A stretch of DNA of 64,000 nt from Psococerastis gibbosa (Eukaryota > Arthropoda > Insecta > Psocodea > Psocidae), in NCBI GenBank assembly GCA_963971405.1, contig OZ020486.1, positions 10,067,419 through 10,131,418 on the forward strand. Reading direction: 5' to 3'. The notes under the pieces are model-generated. The model searched no databases, was not told where the DNA came from, and worked only from the letters and a program-made list of their open reading frames with translations. Position numbers and translations under genes: made by a program. The first letter of the stretch is position 1; each line of letters opens with the position of its first letter. Below are positions 59,401 to 64,000 of the stretch, piece by piece.

Positions 59401-62400
59401 AAAATAGTTTTTAAAGCTCTATTTAACAACACAAAAATATATAGGTCTTAGCTGGTGTAACTGCAATATCATCGTTAAAGCAGATTACTTCTTGGTATCT
59501 ACTGGACTCCAGCTTCCGGCAATGCCAACAGCCGGTTCACAGAGACTGATATACAAGTCAACTGTACACGCTAACAAACACTTACTTGGAACAATTCGTA
59601 GTCGCATATATGGGCAGCTAATCGGGTCAGAGATTGCCTCCCCGACCCACCGACACCCACGAGCAACGAATGTCCTCGTGGCTGCTTCATGATCCGGCAA
59701 ATGCGCGACAAATGCTCGATGGCGAACCGGAAAAGAACGAGACCCATGGGCTTCTTCGTCATGTTGTTGAATTCGGCCAAATACCCCTCGACTATAGTTC
59801 GCAGATGCTCCAAGTCTTGAACCTCGCTGTAGTTACGGGCATCTGCTTTTAAGTTGGCAAAATCGCAGAAGATGAGGTTACGTAAGTGCTCTTCGCCAAT
59901 CTGAAACCCATTTCAATGATATGTGGTGGTTGTTGGATTTTCGAAATCAGAGAATCTAGAAAAATCTGGATTTGGCGGAACTCAACAAACGATCTATGCC
60001 TTGCCAGGGCATCATGTTACCTCTGCACTACAAGTCCGCCCTATTCAGACTTGACTCGGTCCTCTATTTATTGTCGGTTCGAGTCCGGCCAAGTCCAGTT
60101 TTCTTGATTCTCTAATTTCGGAGTATATTATCGAGTATTATTATCGACGGTGTTGCCTGGCCACCCCATCGTATTCATACAATCATACAATACTTAGGCG
60201 GGGTCTCCATTGACCTAGTTTGTGATAGGCAAGCGTGATATTGACGTGGTAGCAGACATTAAAGACTGTCTTTAATGTCTGCTACCACGTCAATATCACG
60301 CTGACTATCACAAACGAGGTCAATGGAAACGCCGCCTTATCATCATTAAGCGGGTTCTAACTCCGTTCCCATAAAATTTATCATGTCATTCTGTCTGTAA
60401 TAAGTCACATCTGTTCAAGTTATTTCTAATAGCTTGCCTTTTAAATAGCAGCACCGCGGTTTATATGATTCAGTACCTAACTTTTGTCTTCCAATAGTGC
60501 TACTTCAAAGCTTTAATATCTCTGGGTTGGATTACATAGCGACGAAAACCATCATTCGATACTTACGTGGCTCGATTTGGGTGTTGCAAGCCGAACAAAC
60601 ATTTTGTTCATGTCTTCATGCAGAAATTCCAGGCAGACAGCTCTCAATTCATTGATTAACCAGGCACGATCAGCGTCGTCTACTAAGCGGTCCCCGTAAA
60701 CTCTCTAAAACACAATACTTGGACAAATAAATAAAACGCCATTGCGCGACAACCCAGGACTGATTATGAGAATGAGGACTGGTATAGGAACCTCTCACTT
60801 GGCCACTGCACTATTTGGAATGTTTTGGTCCATAACATGACCGACAGCCGCAGTTCCCGTACTGGTGAACGTAAGCTACCCATTAGGTTTGGGTGGACCC
60901 AGGCCAAGGAAATTTTTGCATTAATGTCGAGTCCCTAACCTCGACCTTGCGTTTTATTTTACCAACTGGGCTACTACAGTACTGACCGCAATACTTGGAT
61001 ACATAGAACGGAAATAATAAAATACAAGAATATATATAGATAGAGAATCGACTAAATATTTTATAGATCATTGCCAATTATGTAATACGTGCCTGTGTTG
61101 AGTTACAACTGGTTAGCAAGCAAGCAAACTATGCCATCTCATGTTTTACAAGTTTTACTAACCTACCATTCGAAATAATTATATACCTGAACTTCGTGCA
61201 CCCACAGCCTCTTCATTGCCATCAGATCTTCCATTGCTTCAGGTACAGACATCAATACTCCCTGAACAACTCGGGAGAAGTCTCTCAAGTTGAATAAATA
61301 ATGGCATTTCGCTGGAGTGGGTAGAAGATTCGCTAAACTCCTCTTGTAAATACGAAGCGTCGCTGAAACCAGTTCTTCGATACAGGGATCAAATTCTTTG
61401 CCGAACCCTCTGAAATTATAATAAAATCAATTGAAAGTAGGATTCCATGGTAAATGTCTTGTCAAAGACGGCAAATGTGCTGACGACTGGGCTTTGCCAC
61501 TTTCAATGCCAATATCCATGGTACTGTGTAACTAAGAGTTAATTTCTTCAATTTCAAGAATGCATTGTTCAGAAGAAGTCTACAATTGTATCTAAAAGAA
61601 GGCCTATAGTTAGAGCAAAGACATATTGCCATACAGCTCACGTTATGCCATGAAAATTAATGAATCGCTAATGAACGAATTTTCGAAAATTGGTTCAGTA
61701 GGACATTTTTCCTTAGCACGCACGGTTGAACATCAATACAACACTTTTGCTAAATATGAACAATCAAGCATCAATGTAAATGGAAAGACACCTAAATACG
61801 AACCTTGTATCTAAGTGCCACAGCATAATTTTCCCAAAGATAGTAGTCATGATAGAATCGTTGAACTGATCAATGGCCAAAATGTTCAAATGGCGAGTGA
61901 AGCGTTGAGTCAGCATGTTTCCGCTGAAACCCATCCCACAAACCAGCCCAATGTCAATGAGTCTCATTGGAACCACTTCTTTCCTGTCGTACCAGATGCC
62001 GTGGTCAAGAAATTGACGTAGCAGCTCAATGGGAGGCTGCGCCCCATATTCCTCTTTTGCCGGCATTGAAATATCGTCCACGAAGACGACAAGTTTTTTC
62101 CCCAATGGGGGCCCAAACACGCCTGAAATCAACAATCATGGATTAAGAGATATCCGGGGACCCCCACGTGAGCCCCAATATCCGCTCTTGCACTAAGTTA
62201 AATTTCACAGGAAATATCGATTTTACAGCTATCATTTAGAGTTTTAGACATTGGTATAAAATGGAAGTATTCATCCTCATTTTGATACACAGCATGTTAT
62301 CGTCACTAACACCGATTGACCACAAATATGTAAATCAATGGCCAATCAATCCTCCCATAGGTCACCCCCGTTGTTTCATACGCAAATCACGTTCCATAGC

Positions 62401-62933
62401 TCCCCTGTTAGTGATATCCACATACTATGTTATACAAATTAAGAGGAACACTTCTTTAGCTTTACTACTGTTGGACCAACATTTGAAACAAAAGATACAC
62501 CGAGTTTCTTCGATTTTATGCATGGTTATGGAATTATTGGAACACATAAAGTACTGCGTTCGTTTCAACTGCTTCTGACCCCTCCGGACTTTCCACTTTC
62601 CTCACATCGTTCCCAATCTGGTTCCTGAATAGCTTCCTTGGCATTCCTCTCCTTCGTCAGCCTTCAGTCTATCCTTTAATCCCCTTGTATCAAATCAAAC
62701 CCCTTCCCTTCTATCTCTAGCCGATACAAACCATTATCGCACTCAATGGTGCTAGGTATATCAAAAAATTCTAGTAGTAGTCAACAATTGAAAAAATGAA
62801 TTTATTAACCTTTCCTGCGCTTGTCCAAAGCATTCATTAAAATATCCTGAGTTTGATTTGCGGAAGTCTGTGCAGAAAAATTGATGAATAGTGGTTTGTA
62901 TACTGAGGAATCCACCTTCTTCATTAGGAAGTC
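32213..62933 (-). CDS. DNAH7-like: Axonemal dynein heavy chain, DNAH7-like (C-terminal half, 22 exons, 5' incomplete)
   Basis: This gene encodes the motor subunit of a ciliary/flagellar inner-arm dynein, which hydrolyses ATP and walks on axonemal microtubules. The 22 exons listed separately join to 6108 nt, exactly 2036 codons including the stop, with every GT-AG junction phase-compatible. Domains by residue of this fragment: AAA3 from just after its P-loop (1-222, Walker B VVFVDD near 53-58), AAA4 (P-loop GVGGSGRQS near 350-358, Walker B FLFVDS near 405), stalk coiled coil and microtubule-binding tip (about 580-880), AAA5 ([11 protein letters not shown] near 1000), AAA6 ([11 protein letters not shown] and WVVLQNCHL) and the C-terminal domain ending in [11 protein letters not shown]. 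Sequence runs such as [16 protein letters not shown] and STTGHSTNF are hallmarks of the DNAH3/7/12 clade; DNAH7 is my best match by memory and the paralogue is uncertain. One oddity is an altered AAA3 loop in exon 2. The first half of the protein lies beyond the right edge. Confidence 0.95.
32904..33360 (-). mobile_element. Family P MITE carrying a SINE
   Basis: Reverse copy of 11699-11974 (CATAGAAATATATTAACTGG to CAGCCACGGGATG), extended to 457 bp by the SINE at 33026-33253. Confidence 0.7.
33026..33253 (+). mobile_element. tRNA-derived SINE, family 1, with target duplication
   Basis: A complete copy ending in (TTTA)n. ATTGCA at 33020-33025 and 33254-33259 flanks it, and the uninterrupted family P copy at 11699 shows the empty site. 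Confidence 0.8.
33397..34254 (+). mobile_element. Helentron-like E repeat, full length
   Basis: 858 bp between ATTGTT and TT. It contains TGTCGGTCGG-type microsatellite at 33520-33560 and the same small deletion (AACCTTTCT preceded directly by AATGCG) as the reverse copy at 20214, to which it is very similar throughout. Confidence 0.8.
34723..35004. mobile_element. hAT-like MITE with 8-bp target duplication, copy 1
   Basis: 282 bp with ends TAGTGGCGGCGCTA and TAGCGCCGCCACTG, flanked by ATGACAAT on both sides (34715-34722, 35005-35012). It carries long G-runs. It is inserted in an arm of another inverted-repeat element (CATCCGCCATTTTTTATCC at 34528 and its inverse). Confidence 0.85.
35565..35700 (+). 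pseudogene. Retrotransposon pol tail fragment
   Basis: [20 protein letters not shown] and [17 protein letters not shown] resemble the DL..VG...R..WR end of RTE-like reverse transcriptases. About 100 bp from a dynein exon. Confidence 0.4.
35801..35944 (-). CDS. Dynein exon u (C-terminal domain)
   Basis: 48 codons in phase 0: [36 protein letters not shown] and NEPMPI before gtgagt. The acceptor is tttttag before GTAATG. The following intron (3.4 kb) is packed with nested repeats. Confidence 0.93.
36000..36870. other. Intron DNA, little recognisable
   Basis: GTGCCGCGTGCGCAG with CCCATTTCCTGAACTCGCCC at 36250-36305 matches the 3' end of the retrotransposon remnant at 53390 (minus strand). The rest is unrecognised. 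Confidence 0.35.
36882..37044 (-). mobile_element. tRNA-derived SINE, family 1, shortened
   Basis: Reverse copy: CTAAGCCACCGTAGCGGAG, GTCCGGAGCATGGCCAG and GGACTCGAACCAACAACC; part of the central domain is lost. Confidence 0.65.
37700..37990 (+). repeat. Repeat family G
   Basis: GACTTTTTATGGATGTAGGC, CATTTGGCCACTGGCAAACT, TTGACACAATGTGACAGGCG and AAGTCATCGG match other G copies. The overlapping 105-codon frame is not conserved between copies. Confidence 0.5.
38104..38393 (-). CDS. Dynein exon t (C-terminal domain)
   Basis: Encodes [51 protein letters not shown] and [18 protein letters not shown] before gtgagt. The acceptor is gctctag before GTTTAA with a long pyrimidine tract. Confidence 0.95.
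38586..38901. mobile_element. hAT-like nonautonomous element, second copy
   Basis: Perfect 13-bp inverted ends CATTGGCGTAAAT / ATTTACGCCAATG; the inside repeats the GTAAAACCTC, GGGGTGACCCCCGGG blocks of the 27525 element in reverse. No target duplication is visible; its left end meets a partial ~58-bp direct repeat (38525-38585, 38645-38700). Confidence 0.7.
39089..39273 (-). mobile_element. tRNA-derived SINE, family 1
   Basis: Reverse copy with (TAAA)n tail, CCTAGCGGAGTTAGGGCT and CATGCCCTACGAAGCATGAC; the B box is deleted. Confidence 0.7.
39381..39615 (-). CDS. Dynein exon s (C-terminal domain)
   Basis: Encodes [44 protein letters not shown] and QKAMKG before gtacgc. The acceptor chosen is ttgaag before GATGCC; it keeps the frame with the previous exon, but it is the weakest acceptor in the gene and the start could shift by a few codons. 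Confidence 0.85.
39710..39869. mobile_element. Short MITE
   Basis: 160 bp; GTTCTATATAAGAGAGATAG with ACATTCGAGCGCGCCAA pairs with its diverged inverse ending CCTATATAGAAC. Related ends occur at 32811 and 35327. Confidence 0.6.
40011..40078. repeat. Perfect 26-bp hairpin
   Basis: CTCATTGTTAAAATTAAC plus TTTGTATA is repeated exactly inverted after a 16-base loop. Intron of the dynein gene. Confidence 0.8.
40823..41062. mobile_element. hAT-like MITE with 8-bp target duplication, copy 2
   Basis: 240 bp with ends CAGTGGCGGCGCTA and TAGCGCCGCCACTG, flanked by AAAGAAGT (40815-40822, 41063-41070). The same family as 34723, likewise G-rich. Confidence 0.9.
41131..41297 (-). CDS. Dynein exon r (C-terminal domain)
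   Basis: Encodes [36 protein letters not shown] and SSILLTQ before gtcagc. The acceptor is tttcag before GCGTTT. A hAT-like MITE begins about 70 bp past its donor. Confidence 0.94.
41885..42420 (+). pseudogene. Non-LTR retrotransposon pol 3' end
   Basis: The plus frame [38 protein letters not shown] and [16 protein letters not shown] is the conserved late part of RTE/CR1-like reverse transcriptases, followed after frameshifts by NMRGRPKR and an AQDREIW-like end. Dead copy in an intron. Confidence 0.75.
43080..43375 (-). repeat. Repeat family A, longest copy
   Basis: Includes TTCAGCATTTCTGCTTTAAG, GGACCTCCTGATTATAGTGG and TTGCCGCAGTTTGAAACATG. A TGTTGTTGTTGTTG run lies at its left. Confidence 0.5.
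43376..45498. other. Intron DNA without recognisable genes
   Basis: AT-rich; a (GGT)n microsatellite at about 43788-43810. Nothing else is identified. Confidence 0.3.
45499..45655 (-). CDS. Dynein exon q (C-terminal domain)
   Basis: Encodes [20 protein letters not shown] and [19 protein letters not shown], a hallmark block of dynein C-terminal regions. The acceptor is ttgtag before TTGGTG and the donor is CTGAAG before gtatag. Confidence 0.95.
45690..45975 (+). pseudogene. Retrotransposon pol 3' end, same family as 7454
   Basis: TSLTGRRTE and, after frameshifts, [10 protein letters not shown] correspond to the MTGRR and ETDLRELGV of the 7454 copy; upstream ...[19 protein letters not shown] text is typical of the preceding region. 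Heavily damaged. Confidence 0.5.
46004..46058 (-). repeat. SINE family 1 fragment
   Basis: AAACTAGGAAGGCTACGGAC and CTCTCCGAAGCATGGCCAGT are reverse pieces of the central domain. Confidence 0.5.
46385..46604 (-). CDS. Dynein exon p (AAA6 / C-terminal domain)
   Basis: Encodes [32 protein letters not shown] and [19 protein letters not shown], ending SDYE before gtgggt. The acceptor is ttacag before GTCTTA. Confidence 0.94.
46770..47345 (-). pseudogene. Non-LTR retrotransposon RNase H end
   Basis: Minus frames give [23 protein letters not shown] text, then [38 protein letters not shown]: the RNase H tail and GHC...H zinc-knuckle-like end of Jockey/R1-type elements. Several stops and frameshifts. 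It lies in the intron before a dynein exon. Confidence 0.7.
47385..47612 (-). repeat. Repeat family A
   Basis: TTCAGCATTTTTGCTTTAAG, a long G-run at 47450, then GGACCTCCTGATTATAG and CGGAGGTGACCAGGA. Confidence 0.5.
47831..48281 (-). CDS. Dynein exon o (AAA6)
   Basis: Encodes [33 protein letters not shown], the degenerate AAA6 P-loop region [11 protein letters not shown], then [29 protein letters not shown] and [13 protein letters not shown]. The acceptor is gtttcag before ATGGAA and the donor is ATTAAG before gttagt. The open frame runs on into intronic sequence downstream, which is not coding. Confidence 0.95.
48380..48572. mobile_element. MITE with GGCCGTAGCC ends and long G-runs
   Basis: Ends CGAGGCCGTAGCCAGGATTT and CTTGGCTACGGCCTTG; two G-runs of about 20 bases. 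Partial relatives at 5021, 12165-12215, 19668 and 57240-57350. No target duplication was found. Confidence 0.65.
48645..49235. repeat. Two repeat family G copies in opposite orientation
   Basis: The plus copy (48645-48970: ATGGACCCAGGCC, AATGCCAACGGCCC, ATTTCGGACATTATTTGTAT) faces a minus copy (49015-49235: ATACCAGTTTGCCAATGGCC, GTCGTTGGCATTGGAC, GGGTCCAAGAAAAGTCC). Confidence 0.5.
49413..49596 (-). CDS. Dynein exon n
   Basis: Encodes [40 protein letters not shown] and [13 protein letters not shown]. The acceptor is tttaacag before GGTATC and the donor is TTTTAG before gtatgt, splitting an Asp codon. It is the least conserved exon of the set. Confidence 0.9.
50100..50560 (+). repeat. Repeat family G interrupted by a foldback element
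   Basis: G sequence (CAATGCCAAAGACCCCATGG, CAACCTACATCGGCTACAAG) stops at 50281 and resumes at 50509 with ACTTCCCCAAGTGCCGATAC nearby. Confidence 0.5.
50282..50508. mobile_element. Foldback element with 8-bp target duplication
   Basis: The ~68-bp arms (GAACCAGTAGAATCCGGGCT, GGGCCGTGGTCGAAATGAAA, CCAAACGTTTCGTCAAC) pair inverted; a GACTCCGGCCGTGAAAGCC tail follows the right arm. TGTCAAAG occurs at both borders (50274-50281, 50509-50516). A second copy lies at 63155. Confidence 0.75.
50689..50855 (+). mobile_element. SINE family 2
   Basis: GATGGCATAGTGGTAGCTTG (A-box-like), TTGTGCGAGTCCCTAC (B-box-like), ATTCGGATACATTCATTGAA and an A-rich end. It matches 15378. Confidence 0.6.
50983..51177 (-). 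CDS. Dynein exon m
   Basis: 65 codons in phase 0: [26 protein letters not shown] and [16 protein letters not shown]. The acceptor is tttcag before GACAAG and the donor is TTCAAT before gtaata. Confidence 0.93.
51594..51800 (+). mobile_element. tRNA-derived SINE, family 1
   Basis: A complete copy in a dynein intron, 54 bp from the exon at 51854: GGACATTTAGATTAGTGG, GGTTCTAGTCCCA (decayed B box), central domain and tail. Confidence 0.75.
51854..52032 (-). CDS. Dynein exon l
   Basis: Encodes [20 protein letters not shown], then [20 protein letters not shown] and ends LLEK before gtatga. The acceptor is gttacag before CGGATT, which completes an Ala codon. Confidence 0.93.
52239..52465 (-). CDS. 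Dynein exon k (AAA5-AAA6)
   Basis: Encodes [34 protein letters not shown] and [11 protein letters not shown]. The acceptor is tactcag before AATGTTG and the donor is CTATTG before gtatgt. The ATG near its start is internal, not an initiator. Confidence 0.93.
52645..52798 (+). mobile_element. tRNA-derived SINE, family 1, 5' truncated
   Basis: Starts at GTAGCTACATTTTCTGACC, lacking the tRNA-like head; ends with (TTTA)n. Confidence 0.7.
53230..53948. repeat. ~140-bp direct duplication flanking a retrotransposon end
   Basis: 53230-53370 and 53811-53948 share TTTCATTA(C/T)GCCGT(C/A)GGCATTC, GGATGCCAAAGCTAATCACG and TAGGTACTTGTTCTTAGCAC with few differences. The ~440 bp between is the pol remnant. 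Confidence 0.75.
53372..53810 (-). pseudogene. Non-LTR retrotransposon pol 3' end, frameshifted
   Basis: One frame: [19 protein letters not shown] then [21 protein letters not shown] second frame continues [20 protein letters not shown] then [11 protein letters not shown]. Together these are the WFGH...GRPR...W end of RTE-like reverse transcriptases, split by a frame change. Confidence 0.7.
54057..54202 (-). CDS. Dynein exon j (AAA5-AAA6)
   Basis: Encodes [18 protein letters not shown] then [14 protein letters not shown] and ends LQGAENK with a split Arg codon. The acceptor is tttag before ATCGCT and the donor is AAAAG before gtaagc. Confidence 0.93.
54578..54757 (-). CDS. Dynein exon i (AAA5)
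   Basis: 60 codons in phase 0: [27 protein letters not shown], and [15 protein letters not shown], which is among the most conserved parts of axonemal heavy chains. The acceptor is cctag before GTTCTT and the donor is CCAGAG before gtaaga. Confidence 0.94.
55003..55388. mobile_element. MITE with ~50-bp inverted ends
   Basis: CTGCAGCCCTATATGGCGAT and ACATAATACCGGGTTTATT pair with CCCTGGTATTATGTAAATCG and ATCACCATAATAGGGCTGCAG. Internal blocks (CACCAAAAATATAGCTGATG) recur inverted near 34370, within the nested cluster. Confidence 0.7.
55696..55849 (-). CDS. Dynein exon h (AAA5 nucleotide-binding region)
   Basis: Encodes [18 protein letters not shown], the degenerate P-loop region of AAA5, then [19 protein letters not shown] and ends YGQP before gtaagt. 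The acceptor is tttttgcag before AAATGC. Confidence 0.93.
56270..56350. repeat. Repeat family H fragment
   Basis: CCAGTTCTCAGGCCAAGATT and GGGTTGTCATGCCACAGC resemble the 1555 copy. Confidence 0.35.
56644..56872 (-). CDS. Dynein exon g (AAA5 start)
   Basis: Encodes [16 protein letters not shown] through [16 protein letters not shown], the opening of AAA5. The acceptor is ttctag before GAGAC and the donor is ATCAA before gtaatg, splitting a Lys codon. Confidence 0.93.
57240..57350. repeat. Right half of a CCGTAGCC-type MITE
   Basis: A G-run of about 20, then a C-run and CTTGTCTACGGCCTTG. It lies just past the dynein exon at 57489. Confidence 0.55.
57489..59112 (-). CDS. Dynein exon f (AAA4, whole stalk and microtubule-binding domain)
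   Basis: This is a single 1624-nt exon. It encodes AAA4 Walker B ([12 protein letters not shown]), [23 protein letters not shown], then [15 protein letters not shown] leading into the long stalk coiled coil, the microtubule-binding tip ([42 protein letters not shown]), the return helix ([24 protein letters not shown]) and [18 protein letters not shown]. The acceptor is tttcag before ATTGAG and the donor is CTCACAG before gtaggc. The open frame continues past the donor into intronic poly-G/C repeat, so the splice site and not the ORF end marks the boundary. Confidence 0.96.
59586..59900 (-). CDS. Dynein exon e (AAA4 P-loop)
   Basis: 105 codons in phase 0. It carries [19 protein letters not shown] and the AAA4 P-loop GVGGSGRQS, with Arg in place of the usual Walker A Lys as is normal for axonemal AAA4, and ends ICDYELFQ before gtaagt. 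Confidence 0.95.
60197..60336. mobile_element. Foldback MITE with TTA target duplication
   Basis: 140 bp, almost fully palindromic: GGCGGGGTCTCCATTGACCT, GTGGTAGCAGACATTAAAGA and their inverse; TTA on both sides. It lies in a dynein intron and is related to 24156-24297. Confidence 0.8.
60567..60704 (-). CDS. Dynein exon d (AAA3-AAA4 linker)
   Basis: 46 codons in phase 0, beginning [16 protein letters not shown] and continuing with HEDMNKMF. This is the AAA3 to AAA4 linker of axonemal chains. The donor is AGCCAC before gtaagt. Confidence 0.9.
60735..60865. repeat. Repeat family H
   Basis: AAACGCCATTGCGCGACAAC, CTCACTTGGCCACTGCAC and GGTCCATAACATGACCGAC match the copy at 22490. Confidence 0.5.
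61187..61409 (-). CDS. Dynein exon c (AAA3 lid)
   Basis: Contains [19 protein letters not shown] followed by RLWVHEVQ, the conserved lid of AAA3. The acceptor is tttcag before AGGGTTC; the first base completes an Arg codon from the previous exon. The donor is CAG before gtatat. Confidence 0.93.
61804..62122 (-). CDS. Dynein exon b (AAA3 Walker B)
   Basis: The exon starts after ttcag with [10 protein letters not shown], then gives [13 protein letters not shown], the AAA3 Walker B, and [12 protein letters not shown]. It ends LWHLDT, with donor ACAAG before gttcgt. The usual loop AMGPPGGGRN is replaced by GMGFSGNML, about three residues shorter, while the reading frame stays intact. Confidence 0.92.
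62810..62933 (-). CDS. Dynein exon a (AAA3, after the P-loop)
   Basis: The exon encodes 41 codons containing [16 protein letters not shown] and DKRRKG, the conserved AAA3 stretch between P-loop and Walker B. The acceptor is tttag before GAC and the donor is AAAG before gttaat. It starts in phase 0 and leaves one base for the next codon. It is the first exon visible; the AAA3 P-loop should be on the next upstream exon, outside the window. Confidence 0.92.
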
Positions 62934-62984
62934 CTAAAAGAAAAAAAAAACATTTAGCAATTTAAATTAATCATAATAATATTA

Positions 62985-63820
62985 AAATCCCTTTCGGCTC
63001 TGGTCGATCAGGTGTAGCCAGATTCCGCAGACCCTGCTTTTCCTCTACGCTACCTACGCTATGCACGTAATAAAAAATAAAAAATACTTCATTATTTTCC
63101 CGACAACATCAACACACAAAACACTCTTGTGTTCCAAACAATGACGACTATGAAGAACCAGTAGAACCCGGGCTGATGGGCCGTGGCCGAATTGAAAGTG
63201 AACTTCCAAACGTTTCGCCAACATCTGCGGTCGACAACTTCAGTGGCGCTAAGTAGACTTAGAAACGTTTGGAAGTTCACTTTCAATTCGACCACGGCCC
63301 ATCAGCCCGGATTCTACTGGTTCTTCATTTGACTCCGGCCGTGAAAGCCTTTACAGTTACAATGACGTCTATGAACTTTTACTTATCAAATTATTTTCAC
63401 CTTGACTGGACGTCATCTTGAAACCGTTAATTTGTCGTAAACAGTGTTGATTACAATTATAGATAATAGTACGGGCTTTCAGTCAGATTTTAATTCATTC
63501 CTCCAATATTAACTGAGATATGAATTATATGAGGTTACACTACCTGGTTAACGACATTTGTATGATCAATTTTTGTGCCAAGTTTCATCAAAATAGGATA
63601 ATATTTACGGAAGTTAGAGTGTTTCCTAAAATCGATATACATACATAAATTCATACATAGGCCTACATATACGAGTATATATATGGAAATATATGTATAT
63701 ATATATATAACATTTTGAACGTAGGGTGGTTTTAGGCTCAGGGGGCCATGAAATGAAAAGCTGTGAAGAAATTTTCCGGAAGTCGAACATTGGTCGCCTT
63801 CTCAATAGGTAGATGAATCT
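62985..63820 (+). repeat. Family C repeat carrying a foldback element
   Basis: Matches 7930-8615 across its length, from TTTCGGCTCTGGTCGATCAG to GTCGAACATTGGTCGCC, with the insert at 63155-63360. Confidence 0.65.
63155..63360. mobile_element. Foldback element inserted in family C
   Basis: A second copy of the 50282 element, flanked by AATGACGACTATGAA and AATGACGTCTATGAA (15 bp, one difference). The 7930 copy of family C shows the uninterrupted site AATGACGACTATTTATGAAC. Confidence 0.75.
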
Positions 63821-63884
63821 CCCTAATAATAAAAATCTTACATTTACGGGGCGAGACTTAAGACTAGAAAGAATTTTTCTGTCT

Positions 63885-63933
63885 GACCCACGTCTAAAAA
63901 ATCAATACAGTATTGATTTTTTAGACGTGGGTC
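63885..63933. repeat. Perfect 24-bp hairpin at the window edge
   Basis: GACCCACGTCTAAAAAATCA plus ATAC is repeated exactly inverted around a single central base. It is probably the core of another foldback element running off the window. Confidence 0.8.
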
Positions 63934-64000
63934 ATACTGCCATCACTGTCACTGCGATCAGGTTACGGCTAGGTCGCGCCGCCCCCTTGCCATCTTGCGC

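Overview
The window is invertebrate nuclear DNA: AT-rich, full of transposable elements, with one intron-rich protein gene. All coding exons found have GT-AG introns and there is no bacterial gene layout. The tRNA-derived SINEs, the microsatellite-bearing repeats that resemble arthropod Helentron/DINE-1 elements, and the many fragments of non-LTR reverse transcriptase suggest an arthropod or another metazoan with motile axonemes. The species cannot be fixed from the sequence alone.

Host gene. From 62933 down to 32213 on the minus strand lie 22 exons of an axonemal (inner-arm, DNAH3/7/12 group, closest in my judgement to DNAH7 / fly Dhc36C) dynein heavy chain. They join in frame through every splice phase to 2035 codons plus a stop, about the C-terminal half of a usual ~4000-residue heavy chain: AAA3 from just after its P-loop, AAA4, stalk and microtubule-binding domain, AAA5, AAA6 and the C-terminal domain. 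The 5' half of the gene lies beyond the right edge. About 6.1 kb of coding sequence is spread over 30.7 kb because repeats fill many introns.

Left half (1-32 kb). No convincing host gene is seen. The region is layered repeats: a ~0.86 kb Helentron-like family with a TCTG/GTCY microsatellite, two SINE families sharing a central domain, foldback MITEs, hAT-like MITEs with 8-bp target duplications, a ~215-bp satellite array (24.8-25.6 kb) and dead 3' ends of several non-LTR retrotransposons. Two GC-rich patches at about 23.1 and 28.3 kb each hold a perfect RFX X-box-like palindrome. These are the only hints of promoter-like DNA.

Right half (32-64 kb). Dynein exons alternate with the same repeat families. 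A 2.5-kb nest of elements within elements fills the last intron (32.8-35.3 kb), and a reverse-transcriptase fragment sits 50 bp beyond the dynein stop codon. The far right end (63.0-64.0 kb) is repeat again, with a 24-bp perfect hairpin near the edge.
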